A DNA stretch of 64,000 bases from Croceicoccus sp. Ery15 (GCF_020985305.1 NZ_CP087588.1:1-64000); one strand, 5' to 3'. Shown: positions 44,573 through 54,595, counted from the stretch's first letter. The notes: a model not told the origin generated them from the letters alone. Numbers and translations: made by a program.

Positions 44573-46006
44573 TCACATTTGTCCCGCCGCCGCGGGGTAT
44601 CCCACAGGCGCGGGGCCGTGCGCGTCGCCCATGCGGCGCTGCGCGGCGACGGCGGCATTGAAACCCGTCCAGTCGTCATTGCGGTCGATGCCCGACCAGA
44701 CCGCTTCCATCTCTTCGATCACCATCGATTGCGGCGTGTCGCCCTGCCAGTATTCATGCGTGTCGGTCACGCGCGGCACATCGGCCAGCAGGCGGGTGAA
44801 ATCCTCCACCGCGCCGGTGCCCGACAGCGAACCCTGCCGCGCGGCGAACAGGAAACGGTCGGGCTGCATTCCGCTTTCGCGCATGCCGCGTTCCGCTGCC
44901 TCGACCACGGCTCCCGCATCGTCGGGATGGGTTGCGGTCCAGATCGCGTCCACCCCCAGTCGCCAGCCGAAGCGGCGGCGCACGGCGGCGGTGTAAAGCT
45001 CGGGAAACCGCTCCAGCGCGGCGACCAGCGGCGGTGCTTCGCAAATCGGGCGCAGCGCGATGGCAAGCTGCGCGCAATTCCAGTGGATCGCCTCTGCCTG
45101 ACGTCCGAACGCATAGAGGCCCGAGTGGTCGAAATAGGCGGCGGTGAACGCAGGGTCCCAGCGCGGCAGGAAACGCCACGGGCCGTAATCGAAACTTTCG
45201 CCCGATATATTCATATTATCGGTGTTGAGCACGCCATGGACAAAGCCCGCGCTGGCAAAGGCGGCGGCCATGTCGGCCAGCCGTTCGACCACCAGATGCA
45301 GCAGGCGAACCGGCGGCAGGTCGCGATCCGGCGCATCTTCGGGCGGAGGCGGGCCGGGATATTGCGCCAGCGCATAATCGGTCAGCATTGCCAGATGATC
45401 ATGCTCTTCCAATGCGGCAAGGCGCTGGAAGCTGCCGATGCGGATGTGCCCGTGGCTAAGCCGCACCAGAACCGCCGAGCGCGTGGGCGAAGGCTCGTCA
45501 TTGCGGTCGAGCTGTTCGCCCGTTTCGATGACCGAGAATGTCTTGCTGGTATTGACGCCCAATGCTTCCAGCTGTTCGGTCGCCAGCACTTCGCGCACCG
45601 CGCCTTTCAGCGTCAACCGGCCGTCGCCAAAGCGCGAATAGGGTGTCTGCCCCGACCCTTTCGTGCCCAGATCGAGCAGCCGGCCCGCGCCATCGCGCAT
45701 CTGCGCGAACAGAAACCCGCGCCCGTCGCCGATATCGGGGTTATAAGTGCGGAACTGGTGCCCGTGATAGCGCAGCGCCAGGGGCTGCGGCAGATTGCCG
45801 TCCAGCGGCTCGAAACAGGCGAAATGGCGGGTCCAGCCCGCATCGTCCAGCCCGTCCAGCCCGACCGCATCGGCCCAGCGCCGGTTGCGGAAACGCGTGA
45901 TCGCCTGCGGAAAAACGGCCGCGCGCACCGGATCGGCGATCCAGTCGGCAATTCCCGTAATGACAGGGTCGGGACGATAGGGGGAAGGTTGCGGAATGCC
46001 GCTCAT
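44573..46006 (-). CDS. selO: SelO family pseudokinase (protein AMPylator)
   Basis: A 477-residue protein of the SelO (YdiU) family, which transfers AMP from ATP to proteins. The N-terminal FRNRRWADAVGLDGL and LALRYHGHQFRTYNPDIGDG, then LDLGTKGSGQTPYSR and HGVLNTDNMNISGESFDYGP, are family landmarks, the last holding the metal-binding Asn and Asp. It lacks an obvious C-terminal selenocysteine or Cys. An upstream ATG at 46051 would add 15 residues. It is upstream of astD on the same strand. Confidence 0.88.
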   Translation of the reverse strand: MSGIPQPSPYRPDPVITGIADWIADPVRAAVFPQAITRFRNRRWADAVGLDGLDDAGWTRHFACFEPLDGNLPQPLALRYHGHQFRTYNPDIGDGRGFLFAQMRDGAGRLLDLGTKGSGQTPYSRFGDGRLTLKGAVREVLATEQLEALGVNTSKTFSVIETGEQLDRNDEPSPTRSAVLVRLSHGHIRIGSFQRLAALEEHDHLAMLTDYALAQYPGPPPPEDAPDRDLPPVRLLHLVVERLADMAAAFASAGFVHGVLNTDNMNISGESFDYGPWRFLPRWDPAFTAAYFDHSGLYAFGRQAEAIHWNCAQLAIALRPICEAPPLVAALERFPELYTAAVRRRFGWRLGVDAIWTATHPDDAGAVVEAAERGMRESGMQPDRFLFAARQGSLSGTGAVEDFTRLLADVPRVTDTHEYWQGDTPQSMVIEEMEAVWSGIDRNDDWTGFNAAVAAQRRMGDAHGPAPVGYPAAAGQM

Positions 46007-46082
46007 ACCGCGATAGTGGGGTGCGGCCGCGTCCGGCGCAAGGTGCGGCATCCGATTGCGTTCAGAACAGGGTATCAGACAC

Positions 46083-47018
46083 GTGGACCACAAAGCCGGC
46101 GGGTCGCCGAAAGAGCAGGCCGAACCGCAGACAGAATTATGGCAGGACGGCTGGTGGGAAAGCGCCGACGGGCTGAAACTGCATTACCGCGATTATCCCG
46201 CGCGCGGCGGTGACGCGGCTGCTTTACCCGTTATCTGCATCCCCGGCCTGACCCGCAATGCCCGCGATTTCGAACAGTTGGCACAGGATCTGTCGTTCGA
46301 ACGCCGCGTGATCTGTATCGAACTGCGCGGACGCGGCGAAAGCGAATATGCGCGCGATCCGGCCAGCTATGTGCCGATGCAATATGTCGCCGATCTCGAC
46401 GCATTTTTCGCGCAGACCGGGATCGAGCGGGCGATCTTTTTCGGCACTTCGCTGGGCGGGATCGTCACCATGCTGTCGGCCCTGTCATCTCCGCAGCGGA
46501 TTGCGGGGGCGATGCTGAACGATATCGGCCCGGTGATAGAGCGCGAGGGGCTGGACCATATTCTTGAATATGTCGGCCACGGGCGCAGCTTTCCCACATG
46601 GATGCATGCCGGCCGCGCGTTGCAGGAAGTGCATGGCGCGGTCCATCCGTCATGGGGCATCGAACAATGGATCGGCTTTGCCAAACAGCTGATGGAGCTG
46701 AGCGGCAGCGGCAATATCCGTTTCGATTACGACATGCGCATCGCAGAGGCTTTTGCGACTGGCGGCAATCCGGCGCATGATTCGTCGATCATCGGATCGG
46801 CCGATCTGTGGCCCGCCTATGATGCCTTGCAGGGGCGACCCGTGCTGGTCGTGCATGGCGAGACATCGAATATATTGTCGGGAACCGTGGCGCGCGAAAT
46901 GGTCGGGAGTATCCCGAATGTGGAACTGGTGAGCGTGCCCGAAACCGGCCATACGCCCACGCTGAATGAACCGCATGTGCGGCAGGCGATCGACCGCCTG
47001 ATCGCGCGCAGCCACTGA
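46083..47018 (+). CDS. Alpha/beta hydrolase
   Basis: A 311-residue alpha/beta hydrolase with the oxyanion HG-like CIPGLTRNARDFEQLA, the nucleophile elbow FFGTSLGGIVTML near residue 130 and the C-terminal PETGHTPTLNEP His motif. The GTG at 46083 follows an AGGG and is used as the start; a TTG at 46056 is possible. Substrate unknown. It is divergent from selO. Confidence 0.75.
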   Translation: MDHKAGGSPKEQAEPQTELWQDGWWESADGLKLHYRDYPARGGDAAALPVICIPGLTRNARDFEQLAQDLSFERRVICIELRGRGESEYARDPASYVPMQYVADLDAFFAQTGIERAIFFGTSLGGIVTMLSALSSPQRIAGAMLNDIGPVIEREGLDHILEYVGHGRSFPTWMHAGRALQEVHGAVHPSWGIEQWIGFAKQLMELSGSGNIRFDYDMRIAEAFATGGNPAHDSSIIGSADLWPAYDALQGRPVLVVHGETSNILSGTVAREMVGSIPNVELVSVPETGHTPTLNEPHVRQAIDRLIARSH

Positions 47019-47040
47019 CCCGCCGGATAACACCCGTTTT

Positions 47041-48162
47041 ATGGCCAAGAAGATTACCGTCTATCGCAAGCTGCGTATCCTGCATCTTGGGCTGGACCCC
47101 GTTGCCGCGCCGTATAGCGGCGATCTGATCCGCGCGCTTTCGGGCGGGAAATTCCAGTTTATCGAACATCACGGCCCCAATGCCGACGACGATATCGCAT
47201 CGCGCCTGCAACTGTATCGCCCCGAATTTCCCGTGCTGGACGGCGGGGCGGGACCGGCAAAGCTGAACCGCATGGCGCGGCAGATGCGCGGCTATGACCT
47301 GATCGTCACCCATGGCGAGGCGGGCTTTCCTGCGGCGATGGCGCACAGCCTGTTCGGGGAAGCGCTGAAACTGTCGCCGCTGATCCATTATCACCACGGG
47401 TTGAAGGGCTTTGCCGGCGGCGCGGTCAAGCGGTTTAAGCGCAAGCTTGGCTTTTCGCGAACGCAGGCCGTGGTCGCCCCCACGCCTGCCGCCGCGAACG
47501 AGATTGCCGCGAACTGGGACGTGGGCGGAAAAAGGCTGCGGATTGCGCTGCCGGTGTTCGGGCGCGAGCCCAAGGCTCCGCGTGCCGATGCGATTCCGGG
47601 CCTCGTCAAGCGCAAGGACGAGGCGTGGATCGGCGTGCGTGCCAGCGATCTGCTGCCCGATGCCGATCCGCTGCTGCGCCGCCTGCGCGATCTGGGCGAC
47701 GAATGGCGGCTGGTCGCGTTCGGCAGCAAGGAGGACACGGTCCGGCTTACCACCCTGTGCGCCGAGATGGAGGTGGCAGACCGGCTGCTGACCAGCCAGC
47801 GCCTGTCGGGGCCGGAAGACCGGGCAGGGCTGTTCGATCTGTTGCTGGCGCCCAAACCGCCCGCCAAGGGCGGCGACATGCCGCGCGAGCCGTTTCTGGC
47901 GGCTCCCGCGGGCGTGCCGCTGATCGCGGCGGGCAGCGAACTTGGCGCGATCCTGCCCCCTGAGCAGGGCGATTACGTCATCGGCGCAGGCAGCGGGCAA
48001 CTTGCCGCCATGGCCGAGGCGATGGTGACGCTGGCAAGGGACGAGGTGAAGCGCAAGGGGCTGGGCAAGGCCATGGCGGGCTTTGCCGCCAACCACCGCG
48101 ATGCTGCCGATCACCGCGCCCTGATGGCGGAACTGACCGGCGACGGCAGGCTTTACCCCTGA
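47041..48162 (+). CDS. Glycosyltransferase-like protein (GT-B fold)
   Basis: A 373-residue protein that resembles a family-4 glycosyltransferase in overall design: an N-terminal half with IVTHGEAGFPAAMAHSLF and IHYHHGLKG, a middle KRKLGFSRTQAVVAPTPAAAN and a C-terminal donor-binding-like half. The usual E(x)7E signature is not clearly present, so it may be a divergent or inactive member. It follows the hydrolase by 22 bases. Confidence 0.6.
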   Translation: MAKKITVYRKLRILHLGLDPVAAPYSGDLIRALSGGKFQFIEHHGPNADDDIASRLQLYRPEFPVLDGGAGPAKLNRMARQMRGYDLIVTHGEAGFPAAMAHSLFGEALKLSPLIHYHHGLKGFAGGAVKRFKRKLGFSRTQAVVAPTPAAANEIAANWDVGGKRLRIALPVFGREPKAPRADAIPGLVKRKDEAWIGVRASDLLPDADPLLRRLRDLGDEWRLVAFGSKEDTVRLTTLCAEMEVADRLLTSQRLSGPEDRAGLFDLLLAPKPPAKGGDMPREPFLAAPAGVPLIAAGSELGAILPPEQGDYVIGAGSGQLAAMAEAMVTLARDEVKRKGLGKAMAGFAANHRDAADHRALMAELTGDGRLYP

Positions 48163-48320
48163 CGATCGGCGCACTGCCGGACTGTCGCGCCTGTGGACGG
48201 TTTCAGCGCCCGTTCAGGCGCGAACCGCTTTGGCGTTGAAAAGCCCCCGTCCGGTCCGTAAGACCCCGCAATCCCGGCGTATGGGCCGGAAACCCTATCC
48301 TGTTCGAAAGGCCGATCATC

Positions 48321-49097
48321 GTGGCGCTTAGCCCAACCAGTCCCGAAAATGCCGTCGACAAGGCCGCGCAGCGCCAGCGGGCGCAAGAGGATGTGTTCCG
48401 CCGCGAAGTGGACGAGGCTGTCCGGCAGGACACGATTTCGGGTTTTTTCCGCAAATGGGGCAAGCCGCTGATCGCCATCACCGTGCTGGCGCTGGCGGCG
48501 CTGGGCGGCTGGTCATGGTGGCACCACAAGACGACAAGCGAGGCAGAGGCCGACGCGGTCGAACTGACGCTGGCGATCGACCAGCTGGAAGCGGGCAATC
48601 TGTCTGCGGCCGCCGAAAAGGCCGCTGGCCTCACGGCAGAGGGCACGCCCGCTGCCTATCGCGTTCCCGCCCAGTTCCTTGCCGCCGCTGCCGCGCAGGA
48701 AAAGGGCGATAATGCGCAGGCCGTGAAACTGTTCGACGCGGTGGCGAATGACGCAACGAACCCGCAGCCTTTCCGCGATCTGGCCGCGATCCGCGCCGTC
48801 GCCGTCGATTTCGACGCTATGGAGACGCAAAAGGTGATCGATCGCCTGAAACCGCTGGCCGTGCCGGGCAATCCGTGGTTCGGCAGCGCGGGCGAAATGG
48901 TGGGCCTTGCCTATGTCGAGCAGGGCAAGACCGAACTGGCCGGTCCGCTATTTGCAGAAATCGCGCGGGACGAGGATCAGCCCGAAACCCTGCGTGCCCG
49001 TGCCCGGCAGCTGGCGGGCCTTTTCGGCACGGATGCGGTGGATGACGCACAGGAAATCGTCGAACAGATCGCCGCAGGCGGCGCAGCACCGAACTGA
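48321..49097 (+). CDS. YfgM-like TPR membrane protein
   Basis: A 258-residue protein with one membrane helix near residues 50-68 (LIAITVLALAALGGWSWW) and a periplasmic helical repeat region. The layout matches YfgM (ancillary SecYEG/BamB-linked protein) and the gene lies next to bamB, as in many proteobacteria. It starts at a GTG. The 158 bases before it hold no other clear gene. Confidence 0.75.
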   Translation: MALSPTSPENAVDKAAQRQRAQEDVFRREVDEAVRQDTISGFFRKWGKPLIAITVLALAALGGWSWWHHKTTSEAEADAVELTLAIDQLEAGNLSAAAEKAAGLTAEGTPAAYRVPAQFLAAAAAQEKGDNAQAVKLFDAVANDATNPQPFRDLAAIRAVAVDFDAMETQKVIDRLKPLAVPGNPWFGSAGEMVGLAYVEQGKTELAGPLFAEIARDEDQPETLRARARQLAGLFGTDAVDDAQEIVEQIAAGGAAPN

Positions 49098-49149
49098 TCG
49101 CAAGGCGGTCGGTGCACGGGGCATCACAGGATTTATGGAGAGAAACCGA

Positions 49150-50505
49150 ATGAAAAACCCGCTTGGCAAAGGCGTCGTCATGGGCGCGGCAAGGATCGCA
49201 CTGGTCGCGGCGCTTGCAGGCGGACTGGCGGCTTGCGGCGCGCTGAAGGGAGATGGACCCGAAACGACCCCGACCGTCGGCAAGCGCGAACCGATCCTGT
49301 CACGGATCGAGAATACGGCTGAAGTCGATCCTTCGCTCGCCAGCGTTCCCGTGGTGTTGCCCGCGCCGACGGCCAATGCCGAATGGGCACAGGCGGGCGG
49401 TTCTGCATCCAAGGCCTATGGCCATCTGGCGCTGGCGGCCAATCCGACCCGCGCGTGGAGCCGCAGCATTTCGGGCGCAAGCCAGCAATCGCGCCTTGCC
49501 GCATCGCCCGTGGTCGGCGGTGGTAAGCTGTTCGCGTTCGGCACCGACGGCACCGTTTCGGCATTCGATGCGACCACCGGCGCGCCCGTATGGCAGAAGT
49601 CGCTGAAGGTCAGTGGCGACGGGTCCAGCTCGGTGTTCGGCGGCGGTGCGAGTTATGAAAACGGGCGTCTTTACGTCACCACCGGCGTCGGCGAAGTGGC
49701 CGCGCTGAATGCCGAGGATGGCGCTGAATATTGGAAGGTTCAGCCTTCGGGTCCGCTGCGAGGCGCGCCGACGCTGGCGTTTGGCAATGTGTTCGTGATG
49801 ACACAGGACAACCAGATCTTCGCGCTCGACGCCACGACCGGAGAGGTCGAATGGAACCGTGCGGGTTCCAGCGGGCTTTCGGGCGTGTTCGGCGTGGCGG
49901 CTCCGGCGGCAGGGGCGGGCACGGTGATCGCAGGCTATTCCAGCGGTGAACTGATCGCCTATCGTTATGAAAACGGCACAGAGCTTTGGGGCGATGCGCT
50001 GGCGCGGACCAATATCTCCACCTCGGTCGGTTCGCTGACTGATGTCGATGCCGATCCGATCATCGATGGCGGGCGCGTCTATGCACTGGGGCAGGGCGGC
50101 CGCATGGCAGCCTATGAACTGCTGTCGGGCCGCCGCATCTGGGATCTGTCGTTGGCGGGTATTTCGACCCCGGCCGTGGCGGGCGACTGGATTTTCGTGC
50201 TGACCGACGATGCGCGACTGCTGGCTATTGCCCGCGCAACGGGCAAGGTCCGCTGGATCAGCCAGTTGCAGCGCTGGAAGGACGAAAAGGACAAGAAGGG
50301 CGAAATCTTCTGGTCAGGTCCGGTGCTGGCGGGCGGCAAGCTTTATGTCGCCAGCACGCGCGGCGCGCTGGTGGCGGTGGACGCGGCCGAGGGAACGCAT
50401 TCCAATGTCGCGCAGCTTGACGATGGCGTGTCGCTGAACCCGATCGTCGCGGGCAACACGCTTTATGTGCTGGACAATGGCGGGGCGATCAGCGCGTTTC
50501 GCTGA
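49150..50505 (+). CDS. bamB: Outer membrane assembly lipoprotein BamB
   Basis: A 451-residue lipoprotein with a signal and lipobox (AGGLAACG) and an eight-bladed beta-propeller of PQQ-like repeats (FALDATTGEVEWNR, LLAIARATGKVRWIS, LVAVDAAEGTHSN). BamB is part of the BAM complex that inserts outer-membrane proteins. The ATG at 49150 has GGAG nine bases before it. It is co-transcribed with the YfgM-like gene. Confidence 0.88.
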   Translation: MKNPLGKGVVMGAARIALVAALAGGLAACGALKGDGPETTPTVGKREPILSRIENTAEVDPSLASVPVVLPAPTANAEWAQAGGSASKAYGHLALAANPTRAWSRSISGASQQSRLAASPVVGGGKLFAFGTDGTVSAFDATTGAPVWQKSLKVSGDGSSSVFGGGASYENGRLYVTTGVGEVAALNAEDGAEYWKVQPSGPLRGAPTLAFGNVFVMTQDNQIFALDATTGEVEWNRAGSSGLSGVFGVAAPAAGAGTVIAGYSSGELIAYRYENGTELWGDALARTNISTSVGSLTDVDADPIIDGGRVYALGQGGRMAAYELLSGRRIWDLSLAGISTPAVAGDWIFVLTDDARLLAIARATGKVRWISQLQRWKDEKDKKGEIFWSGPVLAGGKLYVASTRGALVAVDAAEGTHSNVAQLDDGVSLNPIVAGNTLYVLDNGGAISAFR

Positions 50506-50527
50506 TCATCCCGCCTTCGGGCACCGC

Positions 50528-51898
50528 TTACAGGCTATATTTATAGATCGGCGCGACCGAACCGTTCCACTCGCCGTGATAGCGGTCGAGCAGGTCCTGT
50601 GCGGGCACCTTGCGGCGCTTGGCAATCTCGTCCAGCGGGGCAAGGAAGCCGGTTTCGTTATCGCCTACCGAATTGAGCTGGCCGCGCGCGGCAAGACCGG
50701 CGCGCGCGATCTTCAGCACTTCGGGGGCAAGGTCGGCCAGCACGCCGCCGCCCGGAACCGGCGCGTCGAGCGCCAGTTTCGGCACTGCGTTGCGCAATGC
50801 CTCACGCTCTTCCATCGACCAGTCCTTGACCATGTCCCACGCGGCATCCAGCGCCGTCTGGTCATACAACAGGCCGACCCAGAACGCGGGCAAAGCGCAA
50901 ATGCGGCTCCACGGCCCGCCATCCGCACCGCGCATTTCCAGAAAGCTTTTCAGGCGCACTTCGGGAAAGGCGGTGGACATGTGATCGGTCCAGTCCGCCA
51001 TCGTCGGCTTTTCGCCGGGCAGGGCGGGCAATTCGCCTTTCAGGAAATCGCGGAAGCTTTGCCCGGCGGCATTGATGTATTTACCGTCGCGGAAGACGAA
51101 ATACATCGGCACGTCGAGCATGTAATCGACCCAGCGTTCATAGCCGAAGCCGTCCTCGAAAACGAAGGGCAGCATGCCGGTGCGCGCCGGATCGGTGTCA
51201 GACCAGATGTGGCTGCGATAGGACAGGAAACCGTTGGGTTTCCCCTCGGTAAAGGGCGAATTGGCGAACAGGGCCGTGGCCAGCGGTTGCAGCGCCAGCC
51301 CGACGCGGAACTTCTTGGCCATGTCGGCCTCGGACGAATAATCCAGATTGACCTGAATGGTGCAGGTCCGCAGCATCATGTCGAGCCCCATGGTGCCCAC
51401 CTTGGGCATATGCTCCATCATGATCTTGTACCGGCCCTTGGGCATCACCGGCAGGTCGGCACGTGCCTTGTCGGGCCACATGCCAAGGCCGAGGAAGCCG
51501 ACGCCCAGTTCGCCGCCGACTTCCTTGACCTGCGTCAGGTGCCGGCCCGTTTCGGCGCAGGTCTCGTGCAGGCTGACCAGCGGCGCGCCCGACAATTCCA
51601 GCTGGCCCGCCGGTTCAAGGCTGACCGTGCCGTCGCCGCCCGACATGGCGATGACATTGCCGCCTTCGACTACAGGTTCCCAGCCATATTTCCGCAGCGC
51701 CATCAGAATGTCGCGGATGCCACCCTTTTCGTCATAGGACGGGGCGCGGCGGTCGGCAGTGCGGAACACGAATTTCTCGTGCTCGGTGCCGATGCGCCAT
51801 TGTTCGCGCGGCTTCTCGCCCTTTTGCATGGGGATCAGCAGCTGGTCGCGGCTTTCGATGACGGGCTCTGCGGCCCCGGTGTCCTTGCGCGTGCTCAT
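50528..51898 (-). CDS. gshA: Glutamate-cysteine ligase, plant/alphaproteobacterial type
   Basis: A 456-residue enzyme that makes gamma-glutamylcysteine, the first step of glutathione synthesis. The GTEHEKFVF motif near residue 37, EGGNVIAMSGGDGTVSLEPA and the MLRTCTIQVNLDYSSE stretch are typical of the GCS2/plant-type family. It is the last gene of the leftward group with rsmE and a methyltransferase. Confidence 0.93.
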   Translation of the reverse strand: MSTRKDTGAAEPVIESRDQLLIPMQKGEKPREQWRIGTEHEKFVFRTADRRAPSYDEKGGIRDILMALRKYGWEPVVEGGNVIAMSGGDGTVSLEPAGQLELSGAPLVSLHETCAETGRHLTQVKEVGGELGVGFLGLGMWPDKARADLPVMPKGRYKIMMEHMPKVGTMGLDMMLRTCTIQVNLDYSSEADMAKKFRVGLALQPLATALFANSPFTEGKPNGFLSYRSHIWSDTDPARTGMLPFVFEDGFGYERWVDYMLDVPMYFVFRDGKYINAAGQSFRDFLKGELPALPGEKPTMADWTDHMSTAFPEVRLKSFLEMRGADGGPWSRICALPAFWVGLLYDQTALDAAWDMVKDWSMEEREALRNAVPKLALDAPVPGGGVLADLAPEVLKIARAGLAARGQLNSVGDNETGFLAPLDEIAKRRKVPAQDLLDRYHGEWNGSVAPIYKYSL

Positions 51899-51959
51899 GG
51901 CGCGGGGACCTAGGCGGGTTCGCGCGATTGGGAAAGCGGGATTTTGCCTCTACCCTCTG

Positions 51960-52706
51960 TCACGCCCAGTCTCCGGCAACACCCATCCATAATGCCATGG
52001 CTGCAATCGCCGCCGTTTCGCCGCGCAGGATTCGCGGACCCAGTGATAGGGGGCGGGCTGCGGGATGGGCGCGAACCGCGGCCCGCTCGGCATCGTCGAA
52101 GCCGCCTTCGGGACCGATCAGCAGCGCGGCGGGCGGCGGATTTTGCGCAAAACACTGCGCCGCGGGCGGGGCATCGCGCGTTTCGTCGGCAAAGAACAGC
52201 GTGCTGCCGTTCCAGTCTTTCAGCATGGCATCCAGAGATACCGGCGCTTCGATGACGGGAAGGGCGGTTCGGGCACATTGTTCCGCCGCCTCGGTCACGA
52301 TCTGGCGCGCGCGATCCATGTTGAGCGCATCGGCCACACAGCGCCGCGTGATAACGGGGCGAATCCGTGCCACGCCCAATTCGGTCGCCTTTTCCAGCAC
52401 CAGGTCAAAGCGCGGTTTTTTCAGCAAGGCGGCGCATAGGGTCAGTTGCGGTACGCTTTCGCGCGGGCGCAGATGATCGGCCAGTTCCACACTCACGCTG
52501 CGCTTGCCCGCATGGGTGACGCGCGCGGCCCATTCGCCGGTGCGGTCATCGCACAGGATCACCGCATCGCCCGGCTTTGTCCGCATCACTCGCGACAGGT
52601 AATGCGCCTGCTGCCCGTCGATCTCGAACATCATGCCCGGCGACAAGGTCGCGTCGACGAACAGGCGCGGCGCGCTTTTGGGTGGCCATGCGGGGGTCGC
52701 GGTCAT
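51960..52706 (-). CDS. rsmE: 16S rRNA (uracil-1498-N3)-methyltransferase
   Basis: A 248-residue SPOUT methyltransferase with the N-terminal PUA-like part and the C-terminal knot: LLIGPEGGFDDAERAA and LGPRILRGETAAIAAMALWM. It modifies U1498 of 16S rRNA in the 30S subunit. It overlaps no neighbour and lies 61 bases upstream of gshA on the same strand. Confidence 0.93.
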   Translation of the reverse strand: MTATPAWPPKSAPRLFVDATLSPGMMFEIDGQQAHYLSRVMRTKPGDAVILCDDRTGEWAARVTHAGKRSVSVELADHLRPRESVPQLTLCAALLKKPRFDLVLEKATELGVARIRPVITRRCVADALNMDRARQIVTEAAEQCARTALPVIEAPVSLDAMLKDWNGSTLFFADETRDAPPAAQCFAQNPPPAALLIGPEGGFDDAERAAVRAHPAARPLSLGPRILRGETAAIAAMALWMGVAGDWA

Positions 52707-52711
52707 TCCAT

Positions 52712-53494
52712 TCAACTCGGCAAGATGGCGCGGGTGGCGATATAGCAATCCATCAATTGCCCAACCGCATCGCGCGTTTCGAAATCGTCCTCGAACAGAT
52801 GGGTCAGCATGAAGCCCGCCGCAAGCTGTCCGCCGATCTGGTCGGTCAGCGTATGGCCGAAGCAGATGACGGGGTCCTGTGCCAACAGGGCTTCGCGCTC
52901 GGCCTGTGGCAGGTCGAGGTCGCTATAGGGTATGCGATTGCGCGCCAGCGGTTCGCCGCGTTCGACGCTGCCTTCGTCGAACAGGAAGCGCGCCGGATTG
53001 GTGAAACCTGCCAATAAAACGCCGCCCGGGCGCAGCACGCGCGCGCATTCGCGCCAGACGGGCAGGATGTCGGGCGCGAAACTGTTGGAACAGGGATGGA
53101 AGATCAGGTCGAAGCTGCGATCCCCCAGCGCCGACAGATCGTGCATCAATCCGCGGATCGTGCGAATATGCAACCCCTCTCGTTCGGCCACCTCGCGGTC
53201 GCGGGCAAGCTGTCCGTCGCTGGCGTCGAAGCTGGTAACGCGCGCGCCGGCGGCCGCAAAGATCGGACATTGCTGCCCGCCTGCGGATGCAAGGCCCAGC
53301 ACATCTTTATCGGCAATATCGCCGAACCAGTCGCGGGGAACGGGGCGCGACGGGGTCAGCACCACATTCCATTCGCCCTGCCGCGCCGCGGCGATTGTGG
53401 CGGCATCGACGGGGATCGACCAGCGATCGCCGCCATCGGCCTTGGCGTTCCAGCCCTGACGGTTGAATTCGCCGATATCGCCAATTTTGCGCAT
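52712..53494 (-). CDS. Class I SAM-dependent methyltransferase
   Basis: A 260-residue protein with a Rossmann SAM site (VLGLASAGGQQCPIFAAAGA near residue 65, with SFDASDGQLARD as the acidic loop) and a motif IV-like DLIFHPCSNSFA, then ARVLRPGGVLLAGF. It resembles small-molecule methyltransferases of the Methyltransf_11 group. The substrate is not known. It starts the leftward group and is divergent from ubiA, 53 bases apart. Confidence 0.8.
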   Translation of the reverse strand: MRKIGDIGEFNRQGWNAKADGGDRWSIPVDAATIAAARQGEWNVVLTPSRPVPRDWFGDIADKDVLGLASAGGQQCPIFAAAGARVTSFDASDGQLARDREVAEREGLHIRTIRGLMHDLSALGDRSFDLIFHPCSNSFAPDILPVWRECARVLRPGGVLLAGFTNPARFLFDEGSVERGEPLARNRIPYSDLDLPQAEREALLAQDPVICFGHTLTDQIGGQLAAGFMLTHLFEDDFETRDAVGQLMDCYIATRAILPS

Positions 53495-53547
53495 TGTATC
53501 TGTGCTCCCTTGCCGCCGGATCGATCCCCCCTTTAAAGCAAGCCGCG

Positions 53548-54465
53548 ATGAATGACACCGCCCCCGAAATCACGACGCCAGATACCCAGCATCGCGGTCT
53601 GGTCGCCCTGCTACCCGCAAGTGCGCGGCCCTATGCGCTGCTGGCGCGGTTCGACCGGCCGATCGGCTGGTGGCTGCTGTTCTGGCCCTGCGCGGCGGGG
53701 CTGTGGGCGGCGGGCGGCGCGGCGCGCTGGGACATGGCATTATGGCTGTTGTTAGGATCGGTCGCGATGCGCGGGGCAGGCTGCGTCTATAACGATATTC
53801 TCGACCGCGACCTCGACCGGCAGGTTGCGCGAACGGCCAGCCGTCCGCTGGCCAGCGGGCAAGTCTCGCTGAAAAGCGCGTGGATATGGCTGGTCTCGCT
53901 CTGCCTGATCGGGCTGGTCGTGATGCTGCAATTGCGCTGGCAGGCGCAACTGGCCGCCATCGCCAGCCTGCTTCCGGTCGCGCTCTATCCGCTGATGAAG
54001 CGCATCACTTGGTGGCCGCAGGCGTGGCTGGGGCTGGTGTTCAGCTGGGGGGCACTGGTGGGCTGGGTTGAAATGGACGGTGGCTCTCTTGCCACGCTTT
54101 GCGCGCTTTATGCGGGATGCATCTTCTGGGTGATAGGATATGACACGATCTATGCGGTGCAGGACATGGAGGATGACGCGCTGGTCGGCGTAAGGTCCAG
54201 CGCGCTCGCCATGAAAGGGCGGATCGTGCCGGGGGTGACGGCGCTTTACCTCCTTGCGTTGGCCGGTTGGGCGGCGGCAATCTGGCTGATCCGGCCCGAC
54301 TGGCTGGCGTTATTGGCGCTGCTGCCGGTCGCGACTCATCTGGGTTGGCAGGTCGCAACGCTCGACACGGCGGACGGCATGAACGCGCTGGCCCGTTTCC
54401 GATCCAATCGCCTTGCAGGCCTGCTTATGGCGCTCGCATTTCTGACGATTGGTAGCGTCGGATAG
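53548..54465 (+). CDS. ubiA: 4-hydroxybenzoate octaprenyltransferase
   Basis: A 305-residue membrane prenyltransferase of ubiquinone synthesis. Two Asp-rich sites are visible: NDILDRDLDRQVARTASRP and YDTIYAVQDMEDDALVGVRS. About eight to nine membrane helices are predicted. The ATG at 53548 gives the family's usual N-terminus. It is followed by ftsZ on the same strand. Confidence 0.93.
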   Translation: MNDTAPEITTPDTQHRGLVALLPASARPYALLARFDRPIGWWLLFWPCAAGLWAAGGAARWDMALWLLLGSVAMRGAGCVYNDILDRDLDRQVARTASRPLASGQVSLKSAWIWLVSLCLIGLVVMLQLRWQAQLAAIASLLPVALYPLMKRITWWPQAWLGLVFSWGALVGWVEMDGGSLATLCALYAGCIFWVIGYDTIYAVQDMEDDALVGVRSSALAMKGRIVPGVTALYLLALAGWAAAIWLIRPDWLALLALLPVATHLGWQVATLDTADGMNALARFRSNRLAGLLMALAFLTIGSVG

Positions 54466-54505
54466 CGGCGCGCAAGGAAATACCCCTTCAGGCTAGGATT
54501 CATAC

Positions 54506-54595
54506 ATGGCGAAAGACAGTCTAACGCCGATGTGGAAATCTGCTGAAAGCCTTTGCGGTGGCGATTCGATTTATGCCACTATCCAATACAAGTAA
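54506..54595 (+). CDS. Possible 29-residue peptide upstream of ftsZ
   Basis: An ATG at 54506 opens a 29-codon frame ([20 protein letters not shown], ending AIQYK-like) that stops at 54595, 91 bases before ftsZ. There is no strong ribosome-binding site and no known relative. It may be a leader peptide or chance. It is the only frame noticed in the 221-base gap. Confidence 0.2.
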   Translation: MAKDSLTPMWKSAESLCGGDSIYATIQYK

